From Bacteroidetes bacterium UBA4416 (GTDB taxonomy: Bacteria; Bacteroidota; Bacteroidia; B-17B0; Aurantibacillaceae), in contig DGQK01000060.1 of NCBI GenBank assembly GCA_002390745.1, positions 1-10,621 on the forward strand: a stretch of DNA of 10,621 bases. The letters are read 5' to 3'. Below, one piece after another: positions 6,692 to 10,621 of this stretch. Position numbers and translations under genes: made by a program. Every line of letters starts with the position of its first letter. Within the stretch, counting starts at the first letter, position 1. Under the pieces are notes generated by a model. The model saw nothing but the letters and a program-made list of their open reading frames with translations. It had not been told where the DNA came from and made no database searches.

Positions 6692-7891
6692 TTATTCTTT
6701 CATGCATTTGGCCGAAAATGAGCGGCCATCCGCCTCTCCCCATAACACATAAAGGCCCGGTGCAAGATCGCTTGTGTTGATCTCTGTGGGTGCCCCCGAA
6801 GAAACAGAAACCTCCCTCAGCACCTGCCCCAGGCTATTGCTGAGCTTCATGATCCTTGTTTTCGTGTCGTTGGATCCGATGTAGAGCCTGTCGATGAAGG
6901 GATTCGGATAGATAGCCGGATCAGTGCTTGCCGGATGCTTCTCAGAAATGCCTGTGGCATAGGTCGTCAGGACATGTTCCAACTGGGCGAATGCGTTTTG
7001 CCTGATCGGGTAGTGGTAGTAGGTATTGCTGTAGTTAAACACACCCACAGCATAATAGTCGGTGTTATCTGTATACAAAAAGGAACTGCCGCTTTGTCCC
7101 TGGGCACCTGTTGCGGCAGGGCTGTTAATGCCCAGGTAACCGGAGGTGATATTGATATAGCCATAATTATAGAACATGGTATCTCCGTTGAACACCCTGT
7201 TGCCAAAGGGATCCCGGCAAGGGTAGCTGAATTTGTGCAAGACTTTATTCTGGTAATTGTTCAGGTTGGCTTCGTAGCCGATGCCTACCCAGCCGGTCTG
7301 AAGGCCTATAGGCTCCTCCAGCTGGATCAGGGCAATATCATCTGTAGTGTTCCGGTCGTAGTAGGTTTTGAAAATATAGATTTTCTTTGCCATCGATACC
7401 GGAAGTGCCGGATGATCGACCCCGTTGTTATAAGCCGGGCAGATTTTCAGGCTATCAAATGTCGAAAAGGTCCTGCCTGCATAATTGTACACACAATGTC
7501 CGGCCGTTAAAACGGCAGAGGGAGAAACGAGCATTCCCGAGCATCCTGTCTTCAGGCTGTCTCCCCTGTAATACCGCAGCGCGACAGCGGTCCTGGCCGG
7601 GTAGCTCGCCAGGTTAAAGGAGTTGGCGGCTTTGGTGATATCACAAAAATCAGAGCCGCTAAAGAGATTGGTGGTGGGCGGGATCTGGCTCAATGTTGCT
7701 TTATTTCCCATCGTACCGGTAGAGGAGCTTGTTTTGGCAAAGCCAAGAGGAGGGCCCACAGCAACAGGCAGGAGGGTGTCGATCGTTTGGGAGGAAATGT
7801 CATACACGATAAGCGTATCCTGGGCCCGGAGAAAGCCCGGCCTGAAAAATAACCATAGTGTGAATATCGAAATCGTAAAAATGCGCCTCAT
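6692..7891 (-). CDS. Secreted trypsin-like serine protease with a T9SS C-terminal sorting domain
   Basis: Exported S1-family serine endopeptidase of 399 residues from the chosen start. A signal peptide (RRIFTISIFTLWLFF, 2-16) ends in LRAQ with cleavage near residue 23. About 80 residues of possible propeptide follow. The protease domain contains GCSGMLVSPSAVLTAGHC (116-133) with His132 and the Cys pair 117/133, TTDDIALIQL with Asp185, and GAQGQSGSS with nucleophile Ser267, so the triad is complete. The last 70 or so residues (YPNPFIDRLYI, then LGQVL, then LAPGLYVLWGEADG) are a type A T9SS sorting domain, directing export across the outer membrane and attachment or release. Reading further upstream to 7987 gives 32 non-signal residues and would overlap the hydrolase gene, so ATG 7891 is preferred. 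It follows the hydrolase by 40 bases and is probably cotranscribed. Substrate specificity is not readable. Confidence 0.92.
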   Translation of the reverse strand: MRRIFTISIFTLWLFFRPGFLRAQDTLIVYDISSQTIDTLLPVAVGPPLGFAKTSSSTGTMGNKATLSQIPPTTNLFSGSDFCDITKAANSFNLASYPARTAVALRYYRGDSLKTGCSGMLVSPSAVLTAGHCVYNYAGRTFSTFDSLKICPAYNNGVDHPALPVSMAKKIYIFKTYYDRNTTDDIALIQLEEPIGLQTGWVGIGYEANLNNYQNKVLHKFSYPCRDPFGNRVFNGDTMFYNYGYINITSGYLGINSPAATGAQGQSGSSFLYTDNTDYYAVGVFNYSNTYYHYPIRQNAFAQLEHVLTTYATGISEKHPASTDPAIYPNPFIDRLYIGSNDTKTRIMKLSNSLGQVLREVSVSSGAPTEINTSDLAPGLYVLWGEADGRSFSAKCMKE

Positions 7892-7931
7892 GCCTTGATC
7901 CGTTTTTTGATCCTTACAACGTATGGCACTG

Positions 7932-8768
7932 CTATTTAGTATGGCTTCCGGTAAATTCCCCGATCTTGTTCCAAACCGCTTCATCATGCATGATGGAGTT
8001 ATGGTCGGCTTCCACTTCCAGGAACGAGCTTTCCCCTTTCCAGTGTTTCAGCAGGCTGTAGGCATGCGGAGCAGGGATCACCGCATCGTGTTTTGCAATG
8101 AGAGCGAGCACAGGTGTGTGGATTGTTTCAGCATAGACTTCGGAAGCGAAAGGATGCCTGAGTAAAAGATGGATGGGTACGAAGGGGTATTTTTCCTTCG
8201 CCACGGCTGTCATGCTCTCATAGGGCGTGATCAGGATCGTTGCTGCCACAGGGCGTTTGGAAGACAGGTAGGTGGCCACGCCGGTGCCAATGCTTCTACC
8301 CACGATGATGATGTTTTCAGGATCAATGCCAGGGAGGAGCTTTAGTTGATCGAAAATAGTGAGGGCATCGCTGAACATGCTTTTTTCGGAAGGCGATCCG
8401 CTGCTCCGCCCGAAGCCCCGGTTATTGACCAGGGCCAGCATACAGGGCGCGAATTCATCTTTGTACGCTGCCAGGTGAGAGACCTCTTCGGCATTGCCGC
8501 CGAAGTAAATGACAAGAGGCTGTTTGGCAGAAGGACTACCGTTTTTTGAAAGAAAGACACTGATCCGTGTCTTATCATCCATCACCAGGCACAGTGTATC
8601 AAAATCAGGATGTTGCTCCAGGAAGGCAGCTGTTTCGGCAAGGCTTTTGGGTTGGGGATGGAATAATAAGCGATCCTGAAAAACGTACATCAACACACAG
8701 AGCAGGATGTACAGGCTCAGCGCTGCAATCGCAAGGTTTCTCAGGTATTTGAGGAGGACGTTTCCCAT
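7932..8768 (-). CDS. Membrane-anchored alpha/beta hydrolase (BEM46/ABHD13-like)
   Basis: Predicted serine hydrolase of 278 residues, anchored by an N-terminal hydrophobic helix (11-30, AIAALSLYILLCVLMYVF). After RLLFHPQP, the fold shows YFGGNAEE (88-95, oxyanion-hole region), NNRGFGRSSGSPSE (115-128), the nucleophile elbow VGRSIGTG (156-163) with Ser159, acid Asp228 in AKHDAVIP and His256 in ADHNS. This order matches the YfhR/BEM46/ABHD13 group, whose physiological substrates are mostly unknown; some relatives are esterases, thioesterases or lipases. The catalytic domain could face either side of the membrane; a short positively charged N-terminus suggests the anchor is N-in with the domain outside (inference). 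It starts 23 bases after the MORN-like gene and ends 40 bases before the protease, so a three-gene transcript is likely. Confidence 0.9.
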   Translation of the reverse strand: MGNVLLKYLRNLAIAALSLYILLCVLMYVFQDRLLFHPQPKSLAETAAFLEQHPDFDTLCLVMDDKTRISVFLSKNGSPSAKQPLVIYFGGNAEEVSHLAAYKDEFAPCMLALVNNRGFGRSSGSPSEKSMFSDALTIFDQLKLLPGIDPENIIIVGRSIGTGVATYLSSKRPVAATILITPYESMTAVAKEKYPFVPIHLLLRHPFASEVYAETIHTPVLALIAKHDAVIPAPHAYSLLKHWKGESSFLEVEADHNSIMHDEAVWNKIGEFTGSHTK

Positions 8769-8791
8769 GGTGATCAGATTGGGGGCAGGAA

Positions 8792-9235
8792 TTACTTTGA
8801 CTGATTATACGATCCGTAGCTTAGCTCCGGTGGTGGCTCCGTCCAGGTTTGTCTTTCTCCGTTTGGCCTTCGTGTTTCCACACTGCGGAGCTGTCCGTTG
8901 CTGTAATAGCAATAGCTTCGCTCGAATTTCATGTTCCCCTGCTTGTCATATTTTGTGTATTGCAGCAGATCACTGGTATTCATCACTGAGCGATAACGCC
9001 TGGTTCCGTCTTTTCTGTAAGACTCGGTGATGGTTTTTTCTTGGTTTCCATTGTTATCATAGATCACGATCGTTTTACGTTTCAGGCTCCCGTTCCTGTA
9101 ATAGTCCATAAATTCTTTCAGATGAGGTCCTTCTTTTGTGATCCCGGCTCTGATTGCCGGCGCAGAAAAGGCCTGTATGCTTGAGAAAGCAGGCAATAAG
9201 CCAATGCAGAAAAGCAGGGCAATACATGTTTTCAT
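8792..9235 (-). CDS. Small secreted protein with MORN-like (YwqK-type) repeats
   Basis: Exported protein of 147 residues. A signal peptide (MKTCIALLFCIGLLPAFSSIQA) is followed by a body with repeated units of the MORN_2/YwqK form: YYRNGSLKRKTIVIYDNNGN, a middle degenerate unit SYRKDGTRRYRSVM, YDKQGNMKFERSY and YYSNGQLRSVETRRPNG. Such repeats form beta-hairpin stacks and are found in many Bacteroidota surface or periplasmic proteins; the 'antitoxin' label often attached to them has no support here because no toxin is adjacent. No lipobox is seen. It is the first gene of the MORN-like/hydrolase/protease group. The 166-base region upstream holds no promoter match I trust. Function unknown. Confidence 0.8.
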   Translation of the reverse strand: MKTCIALLFCIGLLPAFSSIQAFSAPAIRAGITKEGPHLKEFMDYYRNGSLKRKTIVIYDNNGNQEKTITESYRKDGTRRYRSVMNTSDLLQYTKYDKQGNMKFERSYCYYSNGQLRSVETRRPNGERQTWTEPPPELSYGSYNQSK

Positions 9236-9401
9236 AGATGCAGCATTTAAAGAGGCAGGGATGGCCGTAACTAAATTACAAAATCAACCGTTTACCTGAA
9301 TGAAAACTTTGCCCTTAAATCTTAAAAAGATGTAAAAGAGATCCTGCGTATAAGAATTTACATGAATCCGGGCACTTGCATCCCGAGGTTCCCCGATGAC
9401 A

Positions 9402-10526
9402 TCAATTCCATTTTTTGAGAAGACGTATGGCTGTTTCGATCATCTCAGGCGTCCAGCGCTCCGGCTGCCAATCACCTTGAATAAGCACTTGCTGCTTTCT
9501 AAGTTTCTCAATGGTATGGGAAAGATCCTCGCTGTTTGCCAGCAAAGAAACAAGGAGCTCCTGTTGGGCTTTTAATGATTTGCTGATCTGGGGCAATGTG
9601 CTGTGTTCCTTTGGTGGCAGGAAAAGGGCCCTGATGCTTTCTACCGGACTTTCCTTTCCGGCACACACCCGTTCCACAAGTTGGCGGATGGCCCGGTAAT
9701 CTTCTGCAAATCCTGTTTGTTCTGCCCGCGATGCCAGGGTATTGCCCAGGCGTTCGAATATAACGGCTTCTGTATTCGGGCACAGGGGTAGGGCATAAGC
9801 TAACAGTCTGAGCACTTCCTCCGGAAGCGCTTCGTCGTGAGTATCGCGTCTCACGGGATGATTGCGGCTGCTAACGGTCGACCAACTGCCTCCCGAGAGG
9901 TGAATTTCTCTGACCTTATGCAAAGGATAGGAACGGATCAGTGTTTCGGCATCGGTGCCAAAATTAACGGCCTGGCACCAAAGGTTGTGAAGGTCCAGGA
10001 TCAGGAAGCCGTCGATAGGCGCGATCAGTTTTTCGAGAAAGTCTCCTTGCTCCTTCACCTGGGCTGCACTAAAGGCAAAGGCCAGGTTTTCGATCCCCAC
10101 AGGGATGCAGGCAACCTGCTGCAGGCGTTGCAGCCGGTCGCGGCCAATGGCCAGTGTTTGGGAATTGAGGGGAACAGGTAGCGGCGCACCTTTATGGAAA
10201 TGCTCCGAAGTCATGAAACCAAAATGTTCGGTGATATGCCTGTACGGATAGCGTTTTAATTCTGCCTCCGTTTGCTTCAGCCAGGCATGTTGCCGTTCGC
10301 TGAAATCGCCGCTCAGTAAAGAATAACGCACGCCATGCGCCAGCAACCGTCCTCTTTCCGAATATTCCTGCAATAGCACAGGAAGCCATGCAGGCTCATG
10401 GCTTTGCTTAGCGATGGTATCAAAAGACCATTCCAGTACATCGATCTCGCCGCCTTCAAATAAGGGCAAGGCCGAAGCGATGAACTCCGCCTCAGGCATC
10501 AACGCTATGCCAACCCAGGGTTTCAT
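9402..10526 (-). CDS. DUF692/MNIO-family multinuclear non-haem iron oxidative enzyme with C-terminal extension
   Basis: Predicted TIM-barrel metalloenzyme of 374 residues. Characterised relatives (MbnB, TglH, ChrH, BufB) use two or three iron ions to remodel cysteine or other residues in ribosomally made peptides, usually with a partner protein that recognises the leader. Family marks in order: DVLEW (29-33), AHGVRYSLLSGD (63-74, His64), ITEHFGF (98-104, Glu100/His101), LPVPL (116-120), GIENLAF (144-150, Glu146/Asn147), FLILDLHNLW (174-183, Asp178), REIHLSGG (206-213, His209) and RRDTHDEAL (226-234, Asp228/His230). The usual ligand positions therefore look intact. The barrel should end near residue 265-285, leaving a helical, charged C-terminal extension of roughly 90-100 residues, longer than in TglH-like enzymes. 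The ATG shares one base with the stop of the upstream gene, implying a coupled partner. No precursor peptide is visible in the window. Confidence 0.87.
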   Translation of the reverse strand: MKPWVGIALMPEAEFIASALPLFEGGEIDVLEWSFDTIAKQSHEPAWLPVLLQEYSERGRLLAHGVRYSLLSGDFSERQHAWLKQTEAELKRYPYRHITEHFGFMTSEHFHKGAPLPVPLNSQTLAIGRDRLQRLQQVACIPVGIENLAFAFSAAQVKEQGDFLEKLIAPIDGFLILDLHNLWCQAVNFGTDAETLIRSYPLHKVREIHLSGGSWSTVSSRNHPVRRDTHDEALPEEVLRLLAYALPLCPNTEAVIFERLGNTLASRAEQTGFAEDYRAIRQLVERVCAGKESPVESIRALFLPPKEHSTLPQISKSLKAQQELLVSLLANSEDLSHTIEKLRKQQVLIQGDWQPERWTPEMIETAIRLLKKWN

Positions 10527-10621
10527 CAGTTAGTTTCGATAGGCTTTAAGAGAAGACGCGTACCATTTTGCTTCCATTGATACCGGCCAAGCCGGGCATT
10601 GACCTCTTCTGTAGACCTGTT
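10526..10621 (-). CDS. C-terminal 31 residues of an unidentified protein, coupled to the MNIO gene (partial)
   Basis: On the minus strand one frame stays open from the window edge to a TGA at 10528-10526 that overlaps the MNIO ATG by one base (TGATG). The visible tail contains STEEVNARLGRYQWKQNG and ends in RLLLKPIETN. It is hydrophilic and basic, without a membrane segment or Cys. The overlap and lack of a gap argue that this is a real gene in the same transcript. In known MNIO systems the neighbour is often the peptide-recognition partner, but too little is visible here to assign a family. Confidence 0.6.
   Translation of the reverse strand, partial: NRSTEEVNARLGRYQWKQNGTRLLLKPIETN

Noticed and set aside
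7892..7987. Longer reading frame of the protease beginning at 7987
   Set aside because: The extra 32 residues are polar, would bury the signal peptide inside the protein and would overlap the end of the hydrolase gene; ATG 7891 puts the signal peptide at the N-terminus.
8792..9235. MORN-like protein as the antitoxin of a toxin-antitoxin pair
   Set aside because: It is secreted and no toxin-like gene adjoins it; the antitoxin label on YwqK-type repeats is a naming artefact here.
9236..9401. Intergenic region checked for promoter, terminator or small RNA
   Set aside because: Only AT-rich short repeats (ATCTT-AAA-AAGAT near 9319-9331) and partial -7 matches without a -33 partner were seen; nothing supportable.
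9362..9418. 18-codon plus-strand frame with one Cys near the MNIO stop, as a RiPP precursor
   Set aside because: It overlaps the end of the MNIO gene on the opposite strand, has no ribosome site and no leader-core pattern.

Overview
The window looks like a chromosomal segment from a Bacteroidota species, most likely of the Chitinophagaceae type. The evidence is a secreted protease with a type IX secretion (T9SS) C-terminal sorting domain, promoter-like elements of the Bacteroidota form (TTTG, spacer, TAnnTTTG), a general lack of Shine-Dalgarno sequences, lipoproteins with Bacteroidota-style lipoboxes, and HisKA_3/LuxR two-component genes. The genus is not determined. No RNA gene, insertion sequence, CRISPR array or attachment site was seen.

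Layout. (1) Positions 1-1479, plus strand: 3' part of a fused dipeptide/oligopeptide ABC transporter ATPase. (2) Positions 5510-1486, minus strand: a compact five-gene block of two tandem paralogous lipoproteins, a seven-segment membrane protein, a sensor-less histidine kinase and a LuxR-type response regulator. (3) Positions 5709-6690, plus strand: a 95-residue hypothetical protein and a DedA-family membrane protein. (4) Positions 9235-6692, minus strand: a small secreted MORN-like protein, a membrane-anchored alpha/beta hydrolase and a T9SS-exported trypsin-like serine protease. (5) Positions 10621-9402, minus strand: the tail of an unidentified gene coupled to a DUF692/MNIO-type multinuclear iron enzyme, a family known for modifying ribosomally made peptides.

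How the genes may work together. The most interesting unit is the five-gene minus-strand block. The kinase has no extracellular sensor domain, its start overlaps the stop of a polytopic membrane protein, and upstream lie two related lipoproteins sharing an unusual C-terminal GNLSHLCPPSC motif. This suggests an envelope signalling module (lipoprotein pair, 7TM relay, kinase, regulator). That is inference from gene order and architecture. The lipoprotein and 7TM genes are clearly more AT-rich than the kinase, regulator and flanking genes, so the front half of the module may have a separate history. The MNIO enzyme at the right edge is the second point of interest; its partner and any substrate peptide lie outside the window.
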